Below, piece by piece: positions 43,788 to 53,559 of a DNA stretch of 60,194 bases (within the stretch, counting starts at the first letter, position 1; every line of letters starts with the position of its first letter). Origin of the DNA: Phycisphaeraceae bacterium (GTDB lineage: Bacteria; Planctomycetota; Phycisphaerae; Phycisphaerales; Phycisphaeraceae); contig JADLFV010000075.1 in NCBI GenBank assembly GCA_020849625.1, positions 1 through 60,194 on the forward strand, read 5' to 3'. Both the position numbers and the translations under genes were made by a program. The notes beneath the pieces were generated by a model. That model had not been told where the DNA came from and did not search any database. It saw nothing but the letters and a program-made list of their open reading frames with translations.

Positions 43788-44972
43788 ATGACAGCGAACA
43801 CAGCAACAAATGAAGATAGTGCAACGATCGCCGAATCGCTCAAGGGGCGATCCCTGAAGTACGAAGTCATCTATCGCGCCCTGAAGCAGGAAATAGATGG
43901 TGGCGAGTTCGGTGAAGGCGACACCCTGGCCTCCGAAGCTCAACTGTGCGAGCGCTTCGATGTCAGTCGAGGTCCCGTACGCCAGGCCCTGGCGGAACTG
44001 GAACGGCAGGGATGGATCCGCAGGCAGGCGGGCAAGGGCACCGTGGTTCGTGCCTCGCACATGCGCCGTGATGAGTTGGTGGGCACCACCGTCAAACAGC
44101 TGGTGGCCGTGATCAACACCTCCGTGCTCAGCCCGGCGAACTTCCTGGCGTTCGAGCTGGTTGAAGGTTTGAATCGTGCGGCCGAGGGAGCCGGCGAACG
44201 CTACCGTTTAAACTTTCAGTTCCACCGTCAGGGATACAGCCACGACTCGCTGTCGTTGCCGCCCTGTCATGGTCTGTTGATTGCACCGTTCACTTTCGAC
44301 GGCATGCGCTCTTTCCAGCAGTTGGCGGAGCGGCATATACCTCATGTGCCGGTGGTCAGCCTGTACAACCAGGTGCAGCTTGATCACGTGGCCCAGTTCT
44401 ACGTGGATCACGAGACCGGCATGTTTGAAGCCACCGATTTCCTGATCCGTTATGGACACAAACGCCTGGTCATGCTTAGTGAACCAGCCATCTCGCCGGG
44501 ACCCGCGGTCCTCAAGCGCGAGGCTGGTTACCGCAAAGCACTGGAAGCGGCAGGCCTTCCCTATACACCTCAGACCATCGTGAAAGTCGGCCTGGAACCG
44601 GTGATGCGCAACACCATCATCGAGCATTTGCTGCGTCGTCCTGACCGGCCCACGGGTCTGGTGGTGGCGGGCGGCGTCATCACGCGGGCTGTGATCCAGG
44701 CGATCCGCGAAGTGGGTCTGCGTGTGCCGCAGGACCTTTCCGTGGTGGCGTTCGACGATACGCCGGAGGCCGCGATGAACGATCCGCAATTCACGGTCGT
44801 CCGTGTACCGCTGCGGCGTATCGCGCAATTGGGAATGGAATGGCTGGTGGAGGCGATCGAGGGCAACGGCAGCAACCGGCCGGCCGTTTCCATGCCTCTG
44901 AAGCCGGAGTTGATTGTTCGACAATCGTGTGGCCCGGTACCGGGCAATGGCAATGAGATCAAGGTGGGTTGA
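43788..44972 (+). CDS. GntR-type HTH regulator with LacI-like sensor domain (AraR-like)
   Basis: About 394 residues. A winged-helix GntR domain (about 25-95: LKYEVIYRALKQEIDGGEF, SEAQLCERFDVSRGPVRQAL, KGTVVRAS) is fused to a periplasmic-binding-protein-like sensor of the LacI/GalR type (about 105-390, with VVAFDDTPEAAMNDPQFTVV near the end). This fusion is known in AraR of Bacillus, a sugar-responsive repressor. ATG 43788 is used rather than the TTG two codons upstream. It is divergent from the symporter and starts the catabolic cluster, so it probably controls both in response to a sugar. Confidence 0.9.
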   Translation: MTANTATNEDSATIAESLKGRSLKYEVIYRALKQEIDGGEFGEGDTLASEAQLCERFDVSRGPVRQALAELERQGWIRRQAGKGTVVRASHMRRDELVGTTVKQLVAVINTSVLSPANFLAFELVEGLNRAAEGAGERYRLNFQFHRQGYSHDSLSLPPCHGLLIAPFTFDGMRSFQQLAERHIPHVPVVSLYNQVQLDHVAQFYVDHETGMFEATDFLIRYGHKRLVMLSEPAISPGPAVLKREAGYRKALEAAGLPYTPQTIVKVGLEPVMRNTIIEHLLRRPDRPTGLVVAGGVITRAVIQAIREVGLRVPQDLSVVAFDDTPEAAMNDPQFTVVRVPLRRIAQLGMEWLVEAIEGNGSNRPAVSMPLKPELIVRQSCGPVPGNGNEIKVG

Positions 44973-45090
44973 GTTTCAGCATCAGGCGATCGGTAGGTTT
45001 TCCTGATTCAGGTCTGGGGATAACGGGATCGGCGAAATAAACCCTGCGCTGCACGCAGGTCAGCGGTCATATTGATTCATGGAGGCCATC

Positions 45091-45882
45091 ATGCGACAGA
45101 CAACAAGGCGTCAGGCGTTTACGTTGATTGAATTACTGGTCGTGATTTCCATCATTGCGTTGTTGATTGCGATCCTGCTACCGGCACTGCGTGCGGCCCG
45201 AGACTCGGCCAAGAGCGCCCAGTGCCTCAGCCAACTGCGACAGACCGGCCTGGGCATTCAGATGTACGCCCAGGATTTCAATGACTGGACGCCCATCAAC
45301 TACGAGGATGTCAACCGGGTCTATCCGATTCCGAGGGGCGCCATGCCCAGAAGCACCCAGGGTGCTGACTGGTATCACCGTTTGGGTGGCAAGCTTGTCA
45401 ACTGGGGGGATGATCTAAACTTGCCTTTGCCCACTACCGCCCAGTGGACGGATAGAGCCAACTATATCTCGACCACGAAAGTTTTCTATTGTCCCTCTTA
45501 CAGCAGGCTCACCGCAGCTGACTCGTGGAATGCTGATTTCCCAGCCACGTCCGGATCCCACTATGTGGCAAGCTATTTATGGGACTTCATGAATCCGGAT
45601 GACGGCACGTTAGTTGGAGACACGGCAAAACAGTATGACTTCGGCAACGCAAGACTGAGCATGAACCCGTCAGCCGCGATCGTCAGTGACTTCGGCTGGG
45701 CGGGCGACCAGTTCTACTACCACTGGCCCCCTTCCCATGCAAACACGGTCAACGAACTGTGGCTCGGCGGCCATGCCGCTGCCGTCCCGCTGAGCGATCT
45801 GGACCTGATTTTCCAGCAGTATCCTTCCGCTTCGGAAAACTGGTGGCGGCGTCTGGATTACCTGCGGGAACAGGGCGGCTGA
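45091..45882 (+). CDS. prepilin-type pseudopilin with H-X9-DG-like end
   Basis: 263 residues. A short basic leader (MRQTTRRQA) is followed by FTLIELLVVISIIALLIAIL, the prepilin peptidase site and first helix of type II pseudopilins. The body has VFYCPSY and, near the end, GGHAAAVPLSDLDL. Such lone pseudopilins are very abundant in planctomycetes and Lentisphaerae near polysaccharide genes, but their role is unclear. GGAGG is 5 bases upstream of ATG 45091. Confidence 0.88.
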   Translation: MRQTTRRQAFTLIELLVVISIIALLIAILLPALRAARDSAKSAQCLSQLRQTGLGIQMYAQDFNDWTPINYEDVNRVYPIPRGAMPRSTQGADWYHRLGGKLVNWGDDLNLPLPTTAQWTDRANYISTTKVFYCPSYSRLTAADSWNADFPATSGSHYVASYLWDFMNPDDGTLVGDTAKQYDFGNARLSMNPSAAIVSDFGWAGDQFYYHWPPSHANTVNELWLGGHAAAVPLSDLDLIFQQYPSASENWWRRLDYLREQGG

Positions 45883-46086
45883 TCAATCGGGCAATCCCGC
45901 GACGGTTCTGGCTGTGATGACGAACAACGAGCACGTGACGGGCCGAGTTGTATCCCTGCCCGCCACGTGTTTTCGCCGATGGCCGAGCAACTCCCGCTCC
46001 TGTTCAAGCCCCGCTCTGAATTGAACGCGGGACAGGGATACCCAACTTTCAAACTGTAAAATATGACGTATTCTTCGGAGTCGCCC

Positions 46087-47589
46087 ATGTCCCTCAAACG
46101 TCACACGTTGGACTCCGCATCTTTCTATGCCGTTGCGATCGTGGGGATTGTCTTTCTGGCAACCGCGCTGAATCCTGTGCCTGTCCGGGGCCAACCTGTC
46201 GAACTTCCCCTTGTCGAGCAGCCTCATCAGCACGAAGCAGCGCTTGGCTATGCCCCGAATTATGTCGTCAACGTGCCGGCTTTCGATTCGCTCAACCGTC
46301 CTTATCTGCGCAGCCGAACCGTTGATCCGCACGAAACCGGTTACATCGAAACACTGCGCGACGGCCAATGGGTCAAACTGGACTTCGTGGCTGCCATCCG
46401 TGATGCGTATCCCGCATTCGCACAGTTCCACTACGGCGGCGGCACGTTCGGGGCGGAGATCGTCTTCGATGCGGACGACCATCTGTACACCCTGCTGCGC
46501 ATCAAGCTGACCGACGGCGGCGAGCGGGAGCTGCTGCTGTATTCGCCGGACTACGGCTCCAGTTTCCAGGTGTACGAGTTGCCCAAGGATGAACCGCCGC
46601 TGTCGCGCCCGATTGGGTTTGCCAACATCGAGCAGCGCGTCGGTCATAACACACTGACTTGGCCGCCGCTGCTGGCCACGCTCAGCAAACGGGCTGACAA
46701 TCCGTTGGGCAAGTGGACGGCGCACAATTACCTCGATCTGTTTCAGCCGCACAAACAGGATGGCCGGCTCGTGCTGGGCGATCCGCTGCGCGTCACGGAC
46801 CACGCACTGATCATGACGCGCCAGACCGGCAACCCCAGCTTCGCCGTCTCCGGGCCGGACAAAACCTACATCGTCTGGGCGGAGACCACCGACAACGATT
46901 ATATCCCCGGCGTGCCGACCTTCGTCGCCACGTACGATCCGCAAACCCGCACCCTGAGCGATCGTTCGTTCGTCGGCTACGGTTATCCGCCCAACGACGG
47001 GCACAACACCCCCGGCATCGTCATCGACAGCCAGGGCTACCTGCACACGCTCACCGGGTCGCACGGCGAAAACTTCATGTACAGCCATTCGCTCGAGCCG
47101 TATTCCACCGCCCGCATGTCCGAGCCGGCGCCCAGTCTGAAGCATGGCTGGATCGAGCACGATACGGATCGGGGACGCCAGACTTATGTCTCCTTCGTCT
47201 GCGGCGCCGATGACGCGCTGCACACCGTGTTCCGGCAGTGGTTCAAAGGCACGCAGCCCTGGTTTACCGACACCTACTTCGGCGGCCTGGCGTATCAGCG
47301 CAAAGCGCCCGGCCAGCCCTGGGATGAACACTCGCGGCTGATGATCGTTCCGCCGCTGGATGGGTACTCGATCTACTATCAGAACCTGGCGATCGATCGT
47401 CATGGCCGGCTGTTTCTGTCCTACGGCTATCGCAGCGATCAGCAGTCATACGGCACGGGTGAAGCGGAAAACCATTACATGGCCCTGTTGATGTCGGCCG
47501 ACAGCGGGCAGACCTGGCGCCTGGTCACCACGGCAGACTTCGCCCAGGGGATCGACGCCGCAGTGAATGCCGGCAACGAAGGAAAGTAA
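46087..47589 (+). CDS. secreted BNR_4-like polysaccharide-active protein
   Basis: 500 residues with an N-terminal signal helix (about 16-35). A beta-propeller-like pattern includes GHNTPGIVIDSQGYLHTLTGSHG and FMYSHS, the blocks that characterise the BNR_4 family; characterised relatives include ulvan lyases (PL24/PL25). The two His of GHNT and GSHG are candidate active-site residues. A lyase or glycosidase acting on a rhamnose- or uronate-containing glycan is plausible but not shown. GGAG precedes ATG 46087. It overlaps the next gene at TAATG. Confidence 0.72.
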   Translation: MSLKRHTLDSASFYAVAIVGIVFLATALNPVPVRGQPVELPLVEQPHQHEAALGYAPNYVVNVPAFDSLNRPYLRSRTVDPHETGYIETLRDGQWVKLDFVAAIRDAYPAFAQFHYGGGTFGAEIVFDADDHLYTLLRIKLTDGGERELLLYSPDYGSSFQVYELPKDEPPLSRPIGFANIEQRVGHNTLTWPPLLATLSKRADNPLGKWTAHNYLDLFQPHKQDGRLVLGDPLRVTDHALIMTRQTGNPSFAVSGPDKTYIVWAETTDNDYIPGVPTFVATYDPQTRTLSDRSFVGYGYPPNDGHNTPGIVIDSQGYLHTLTGSHGENFMYSHSLEPYSTARMSEPAPSLKHGWIEHDTDRGRQTYVSFVCGADDALHTVFRQWFKGTQPWFTDTYFGGLAYQRKAPGQPWDEHSRLMIVPPLDGYSIYYQNLAIDRHGRLFLSYGYRSDQQSYGTGEAENHYMALLMSADSGQTWRLVTTADFAQGIDAAVNAGNEGK

Positions 47590-50006
47590 TGCGTCGCGCG
47601 GAGCCTGCCAACTCGAAACCGCGGGTTGTTTCACGGCTGCTGTGTCGCATCTTGATCGGGTGCTTCGTCATCCTGAATGTCGTGCCGTGGGCTGCTGGGC
47701 AGGAAGCGCCGACACCGAGCATTCAGATCGCCAACCGTGCCAGTGGGCTCAAGTACTACGAAACCGGTCAATGGGGCGTGGTGTGCAACCTGGTGGATAA
47801 CCCGCGCAGCAGTGAAGCGCAGCTCCTGCTGGCTGTTGGTTTTCAGCATGAAGGGAAGATGGAGTTCTGCAATCGGCTGTGGCTGCCGCCGCAGAGCCGC
47901 CGCTTGATCTATACGCCATTGTTTGCGACGGATGCTGACAAGCAGGCAAGGACGCTGGGCGTTGAAAGCCGACTGATCGAGATGATCGACGGCCGCGAAC
48001 GCGCTGCCCCGCCGCGCCGCGGCACTCTGCTCAAGCACGAAGCTGGTTTCAACAGCGCGATCCTGGCCGACTCCGAGGCCGATGAGGCTGGCGAATTGCT
48101 CATGCTGCTTCGGCAGTCCGCCAGCCTGAACACCACCAGCGCTACCCTGTCACCTGCTGACGCGCCTCCGATGGCTGCCGCATACGGTGCGCTCAACGCC
48201 TTACTGATCGCCCGCCACACTCTCGATCTCGACCCGCTTCGTCTCGACGCCCTGCGCCAGTGGCTGCTCAACGGGGGACGTGTCTGGATCATGCTTGACC
48301 GCAGCGATCTGAAGTGGCCCGCGGCGCTGCTGGGCGAGGATTGGGACGTTGCCGTCGTCGATCAGGTGGAGCTGACCGATTTCACCCTGGACGGCGTGAA
48401 TCTTCAGCGTGCGCAACATCTCGACTACCCGGTAAAGTTCCTGCGAATCCTGGCCCCGGGCTTCACGGTGACGCATCGCATCAACGGTTACCCCGCCGCC
48501 ATGCAGAAGCAGATCGGCCAAGGTCAATTGTTGATCACCACACTCGAAGCGCGTGGCTGGCTTGACGAGCAGCACGGCATAACCGATGCCCTCCAGGGCC
48601 TGGACTGGTTCGTGCGTCGTGACACCGAGCGTTCGCGCGGCACTGTCGATCCCCAGCAAGCCATCAAAGGTTATGTTCGTGAGCAGATCGCTTATCAGAT
48701 CCTCGGCCGCACGCCGGTGCTGAGTGTGCTGACAGCGCTGGCGATGGTGATCCTGAGTATGGGGTTCTGGCTTTCGCGCAGCGGCAAGCTGGAGTATCTC
48801 GGTGCGATCAGTGCCGGGGGCGCGGTGATGGCATCGCTGGTACTGGTCTGGACGGGTATGGCGAAACAGAGCAGCACGCCGACCACCCTGGCCTCCACGC
48901 AACTGGTGCAGGTGTCCGCCCGCCAGCCCTACGAACAGATCAGCGGCCTGGCCAGCATCTACACAGCGCCGGCTGATTCATCGCGCGCCGGCATCATCGA
49001 ACTGAACCAGGGCGGCGTTGCCATGCCCGACCTGGCGGCCCAGGGAACGGGCTTGCTCCGCATGGTGTGGACGGATCCCGACCATGTTCGTTTCGAGAAT
49101 CTGCAGATGCCTTCAGGCGCTGCGATTTCCATGCGGGTCAACAACACCATCGCGCAGCCCGCCGCGCCTCGTGTTCTGATCCGGTTCGATGAAAAAGGCG
49201 TTACGGGACAATTGCCGTGGGATGACGCGAGTTCCACGCTCGATCCGCTGATCGCAACGCCCACGGGCAACATGGCGATCCGAATGGACAACGGGCAGCG
49301 TTTCACCGCTGGGGAGCAGGACATCCTCGAACCCGGACAGTTCATCGCCAGCGCCATGCTGAATCAGGAGCAGATGGCGCGACAGGAGGTTTATCGTCAA
49401 TTGCTCAGCGGGACTTCGTTTCCAGATCAGCCATCGCTACTGGTCTGGCGCCGGACCGACTCGCTGCAAGGCGTCAGCTACACGGTGGAAACGGTCAATC
49501 GACATGAATCGCTTTGGGTGATCCCCCTGCGCTACGAGAAGCCGACTTCTGGCCGGCGTGTCACGATCCCCGCACCGTTGCTGGCCATGTCGTCGTACCG
49601 CGGCGAGGTTGCGGACGAGACGTCACCCGCCCACATTTACAACGCTGACACTCGCCAGTGGGTGGCTGATCTGCACGAACCCACGCTGGTGCTGATGCGT
49701 TTCGAAGTGCCGCCCGCCCTGCTGCCGCTGGATATTGAATCGGCGAAATTGACGCTCGATCTGCGTGCGCCGGGTCGAGGATATGAGATCGTCACCCTGG
49801 ATGCGGGTCAACTGCATCGTTCCCATGCCGGCGACAATCCCCTGGGACGGGTCGTGGTTGAACTGAAAGGTGATGAGGCGCCCCGGCTGCAAAGCGACGG
49901 CAGCGTGATCGTGGGCATTCAGGTAGGGGCGTTCAGCAATACCAGCAAGAGTCGCGGCTGGACCATCGAACAGATGAGTCTGTCCGTTTCCGGAGTTGCC
50001 CCATGA
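47589..50006 (+). CDS. large exported protein with two central membrane helices, companion of an ABC-2 permease
   Basis: 805 residues. A signal-like N-terminal helix (about 17-37) opens a periplasmic domain with a GATase-like look (LRQWLLNGGRVWIMLDRSDL, GQGQLLITTLEARGWLDE), then two membrane helices (about 375-425) and a large C-terminal beta-rich domain. The first part resembles DUF4350-type proteins that accompany ABC-2 permeases. Coupled start: its ATG shares a base with the upstream stop, and its end overlaps the permease start by 4 bases. Function unknown. Confidence 0.75.
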   Translation: MRRAEPANSKPRVVSRLLCRILIGCFVILNVVPWAAGQEAPTPSIQIANRASGLKYYETGQWGVVCNLVDNPRSSEAQLLLAVGFQHEGKMEFCNRLWLPPQSRRLIYTPLFATDADKQARTLGVESRLIEMIDGRERAAPPRRGTLLKHEAGFNSAILADSEADEAGELLMLLRQSASLNTTSATLSPADAPPMAAAYGALNALLIARHTLDLDPLRLDALRQWLLNGGRVWIMLDRSDLKWPAALLGEDWDVAVVDQVELTDFTLDGVNLQRAQHLDYPVKFLRILAPGFTVTHRINGYPAAMQKQIGQGQLLITTLEARGWLDEQHGITDALQGLDWFVRRDTERSRGTVDPQQAIKGYVREQIAYQILGRTPVLSVLTALAMVILSMGFWLSRSGKLEYLGAISAGGAVMASLVLVWTGMAKQSSTPTTLASTQLVQVSARQPYEQISGLASIYTAPADSSRAGIIELNQGGVAMPDLAAQGTGLLRMVWTDPDHVRFENLQMPSGAAISMRVNNTIAQPAAPRVLIRFDEKGVTGQLPWDDASSTLDPLIATPTGNMAIRMDNGQRFTAGEQDILEPGQFIASAMLNQEQMARQEVYRQLLSGTSFPDQPSLLVWRRTDSLQGVSYTVETVNRHESLWVIPLRYEKPTSGRRVTIPAPLLAMSSYRGEVADETSPAHIYNADTRQWVADLHEPTLVLMRFEVPPALLPLDIESAKLTLDLRAPGRGYEIVTLDAGQLHRSHAGDNPLGRVVVELKGDEAPRLQSDGSVIVGIQVGAFSNTSKSRGWTIEQMSLSVSGVAP

Positions 50007-51679
50007 GCACGATCGGGCCCATCATCCGACGTGAACTGATGACCACCCTGCGCACGCGGCAGGCATGGGCCCTGCAGGCAACCATGGTGATCGCCCTGGG
50101 CGTTTTGATCGGCGTGCGCTGGCCGGCCGGAGCCAAGGTTGATCTGGACGGCGCTGCGGCACGCGAGGTGCAGCGGGTGTTCGGCTACGGCCTGATGGTG
50201 GGGTTGATCCTGCTGGCTCCGGTGTTTCCCGCCACCACCATCGTCCGCGAAAAAGTGCAGGGCACGCTGGCGCTGCTGCTCAATTCGCCGCTGCGTCCAT
50301 GGTCCATCGTGGTCGGCAAGCTGGTGGGAGTGCTCGGATTCGTGTTCCTGCTGGTGCTGCTGTCCTGCCCGGCCGCGGCGGCATGTTTTGCCATGGGCGG
50401 TGTCGCGCTGAAACAGATGAGCCTGTTGTACCTGGTGCTCATCCTGCTGACCATTCAATATGCTGCGCTCGGCCTGCTCATCAGCACCTATGCCACCAGC
50501 ACCGACTCGGCTCTGCGCCTGACCTATGGCGTCATCCTGCTGTTGTCGGTGGTGACCCTCGGACCTTACAAGTTCCTGGGGGGACAGATGTGGATCAGCA
50601 CCGGCATGGCCACGGCCCTGGATTGGCTGCGCAGCATCTCACCCATTCCCGCCATGGCGGAAGTGCTCGGTGATACGAATGTCGGCTCAAGCGGCCTGAC
50701 GACGACCGGCAGCGTCGCGGCTCGCTTCTGCGCCCTGGCGCTTCTGAGCATCTTCGTTCTGACCTTCTGGACCTGCGCCCGCATGAACATGCACATCCTC
50801 GACCGTTCACGCGCCGCGGGCCAGGTCACCGACGAACGATCGCGTAGCGTGCAACTGTTCCGCCGCGTCATGTACCTGTGGTTCTTCGATCCCCAGCGGC
50901 GCAGCGGCATGATCGGCCGATGGACCAACCCGGTCATGGTCAAGGAACAACGCAGCCGGCGCTTCGGACGAAGCAATTGGATGATGAGGCTCATCGCTGC
51001 CTGTCTGATTGTTTCACTGCTGCTGATGCTGGCGGCGGCCACGGCCTCGAAGTCCGAGGGTGTGGCGGCCATGGGCGGCATCATGGTGCTGCTGCAGGTG
51101 TGTCTGATCCTGCTGCTGACGCCCAGTCTGGCGGCAGGGCTGATCAGCGGGGAGATTGAAAGCCGCGGCTGGCAGTTGCTGCAAACCACGCCCATGAGCG
51201 CCTGGACGATCGTGGCCGGCAAACTCTTGAGCGTCACCGTCACCCTGGTGCTGGTCCTGCTGGCGACGTTGCCCGCCTATGCTATGTTGATCTACATCGA
51301 TCCGGGGCAGTGGCAGATCGCCTCCTATGTGCTGGTGACCCTGATGTTGATCGCCTTGCTGGCGTTGCTGCTGTCGATGGCGGTCAGCAGTCTCTTCGCC
51401 AGCACTGCCGCAGCCACCGCCACGTCGTATGCTCTGCTCATTGCGTTGTGCGGGGGAACGCTTCTGTTCTGGCTGGGTGAAAACGCCCCATTCAGCCACG
51501 AACTGGTGCAGAAGGTGCTGCTGATCAATCCGCTGGCCGCGGCTTTGACCCTCATCGAAGCTCCGGGTTTTCGCCATTACAACCTTGTGCCCGCCAATTG
51601 GATGATCGTGGGGCTGCTTTGTGCATGGTGTCTTTCGGTCCTGGTGTTTCAGGTTTGGCGTTTGACGAAGCCTCGCTAG
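50003..51679 (+). CDS. double ABC-2 type permease
   Basis: 558 residues with 12 or so membrane helices in two similar halves. Each half carries the ABC-2 signature: EKVQGTLALLLNSPLRPWSI (first) and ESRGWQLLQTTPMSAWTIVA (second). It is thus a fused permease pair. No ATP-binding subunit is present anywhere in the window, which leaves the energising partner unknown. It is translationally coupled to the upstream gene. Confidence 0.82.
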   Translation: MSTIGPIIRRELMTTLRTRQAWALQATMVIALGVLIGVRWPAGAKVDLDGAAAREVQRVFGYGLMVGLILLAPVFPATTIVREKVQGTLALLLNSPLRPWSIVVGKLVGVLGFVFLLVLLSCPAAAACFAMGGVALKQMSLLYLVLILLTIQYAALGLLISTYATSTDSALRLTYGVILLLSVVTLGPYKFLGGQMWISTGMATALDWLRSISPIPAMAEVLGDTNVGSSGLTTTGSVAARFCALALLSIFVLTFWTCARMNMHILDRSRAAGQVTDERSRSVQLFRRVMYLWFFDPQRRSGMIGRWTNPVMVKEQRSRRFGRSNWMMRLIAACLIVSLLLMLAAATASKSEGVAAMGGIMVLLQVCLILLLTPSLAAGLISGEIESRGWQLLQTTPMSAWTIVAGKLLSVTVTLVLVLLATLPAYAMLIYIDPGQWQIASYVLVTLMLIALLALLLSMAVSSLFASTAAATATSYALLIALCGGTLLFWLGENAPFSHELVQKVLLINPLAAALTLIEAPGFRHYNLVPANWMIVGLLCAWCLSVLVFQVWRLTKPR

Positions 51680-51699
51680 TAAACAGGAATTGCAGCCGA

Positions 51700-53508
51700 A
51701 TGGCATTCTTTTTGTCGGATAAACACGTTGCACGCTGGCGCCGGCTTCTGGTTGGCGCGTTCTGTATCTCGTGTTGTCATGGCACCTCGCTTGGGGCAAG
51801 TGGACCCTTGCAGCCGGCCGACGGGGGCGTGATCGATCTGCCGATGTTGCGCGATCCCGTGCTGGCGGATGCGGCGCACGAGTTGCAGGTGGATCCGCGC
51901 TACGCGCCGTTGTGGCTCGAAGCTTTGAAGCGGCCGGAGTTTGATCTGCGGATGAACGCCATCATGTCCTTCCGCGATCTGCGCCAACGAGGTGCGGCCG
52001 CGCCCAATGGATTGTTGCCGTTGCTGGTCGAACTGTTGCAGAACGATCCGAACCGGCACGTACGTCTTGCCGCGGCGCAGACGCTGGTGACATTTGATGA
52101 TCGCGATGCGGCTGGTGCGCTGCTGGCAGCCGCCGCGAACCCCGACAATGTGGGTCTTGACATGGTCCGCCTGGTGGACGAAGCCCTGGCCAGGTGGAAT
52201 TACGTGCCAGCCCGCGCGGTTTGGCTGAAATATCTGGCATCTGTTGAGCAAGCCCCGGCCCGGGCCACGTCGGCCATACACAGCCTCGGTCAGACCGGCG
52301 CCACGGAGGCGCGGGATGCTTTGTCAGCGATGGTCATGGATGAAGGAAGAACCGCTGCGCTGCGCCTGGTGGCTGCGGACGCCCTGGCCAGAGTGGCCGC
52401 CGATGGTTTGCAGCCGATGGCTGAAGCACTGGCAGACAGTGTCAGCCCATCCGATAGACTCTTGGCGGTGCGTTTGCTCACCTCTCAGGCGGGTGATGCG
52501 GTGACGAACTTGCTGGCGAAACTGGCACTCGACTCGGAGCCCCCCGTGGCGGCGGCCGCCCTGGCGATGCTCACCGATCGTGACCCGGCCACGGTATGCC
52601 AACGTTTTGTTTCGCTGGCTTTAGCTGATGATCCGAACGTGCGCCTCCAGATCGTGCGCGCTTTATCAACGCGGGCTGATGCCGATTCTCTAAGTGTGTT
52701 GTCCGAACACACGGGCGACCCGAGTGTTGCTGTGCGCACCATCGTGCGCGACAGCCTGATTCGATTCGATCAGAACGCTGAGTTGCGTGAACAGGTGCGC
52801 AAAGCAACACGTGAGCACCTGAACGATGACGACTGGCGCTCGCTGGAACAGGCAGCGCTGATTGCCGGGGCATTGGATATGGAGGAGACAGCCGATCGTC
52901 TGATCGAGTTGCTCAACCATGATCGCCCCGAAGTGCGTCTGGCGTCGGCGTCCGCGCTGCGCCTGCTGTCACTGGAAACCACGCTACCGGCCATACTGAC
53001 CCAGGCCCGGTTGCTCACCGAACGCGCCACCCAGGTCATCCAGCAGCCCGAAGTGTTTCTGGATGTCAGCAACGAAACTACGCAACTGTTCATGGCCATC
53101 GGAGAGCATCGCTACCGACCCGCGGACGAGTTGTTGCGACAATACGTCCCCAAACACTGCGGGTTCGACGGCACCACGCGAGGCGCAGCGGTGTATGCCT
53201 TGGGAAAAATTTACGAGGACCAAAACGTACCGGAACTGGCTGAACTGCTGATCGAGCGGCTATCCGATGACAATCCGTTTGACCCGGAGGCGATTCCCGT
53301 CAGGCGATTCGCCGCGATCAGTCTGCGGCGCATGAAAGTGGACGAAGCCCTGGATGCCCTGCGCTGGTTCCGCACGGAACAAGGCACGCCGGTGCCGATC
53401 AAAGCGGCCTGCCACTGGGCGATCACACAACTGACCGGTGAGTCTCTGCCGCCATTGAACCCCGTGGTGCAGCGCCCGACCGGCTATTTCCTTGAACCTT
53501 TGAATTGA
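51700..53508 (+). CDS. HEAT-repeat protein with signal peptide
   Basis: About 602 residues from ATG 51700 (AGGA at 51685). A signal helix is followed by repeated alpha-helical pairs such as RHVRLAAAQTLVTFDDRDAA, RLVAADALARVAADGL and NVRLQIVRALSTRADADSLS, which are HEAT/PBS lyase-like repeats. Such proteins bind other proteins. It lies 20 bases after the permease and may scaffold the ABC complex. A hairpin follows its stop codon. Confidence 0.8.
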   Translation: MAFFLSDKHVARWRRLLVGAFCISCCHGTSLGASGPLQPADGGVIDLPMLRDPVLADAAHELQVDPRYAPLWLEALKRPEFDLRMNAIMSFRDLRQRGAAAPNGLLPLLVELLQNDPNRHVRLAAAQTLVTFDDRDAAGALLAAAANPDNVGLDMVRLVDEALARWNYVPARAVWLKYLASVEQAPARATSAIHSLGQTGATEARDALSAMVMDEGRTAALRLVAADALARVAADGLQPMAEALADSVSPSDRLLAVRLLTSQAGDAVTNLLAKLALDSEPPVAAAALAMLTDRDPATVCQRFVSLALADDPNVRLQIVRALSTRADADSLSVLSEHTGDPSVAVRTIVRDSLIRFDQNAELREQVRKATREHLNDDDWRSLEQAALIAGALDMEETADRLIELLNHDRPEVRLASASALRLLSLETTLPAILTQARLLTERATQVIQQPEVFLDVSNETTQLFMAIGEHRYRPADELLRQYVPKHCGFDGTTRGAAVYALGKIYEDQNVPELAELLIERLSDDNPFDPEAIPVRRFAAISLRRMKVDEALDALRWFRTEQGTPVPIKAACHWAITQLTGESLPPLNPVVQRPTGYFLEPLN

Positions 53509-53512
53509 TTTG

Positions 53513-53532
53513 AGTGCGGCTGTTTCCGCACT
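53513..53532 (+). terminator. hairpin after the HEAT-repeat gene
   Basis: AGTGCGG (53513-53519) pairs with CCGCACT (53526-53532) around a 6-base loop, 5 bases after the stop codon. No U tract follows, so it may attenuate or protect rather than fully terminate. Confidence 0.4.
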
Positions 53533-53559
53533 GCTTATGACAGTATTCAGCACCTGGCG

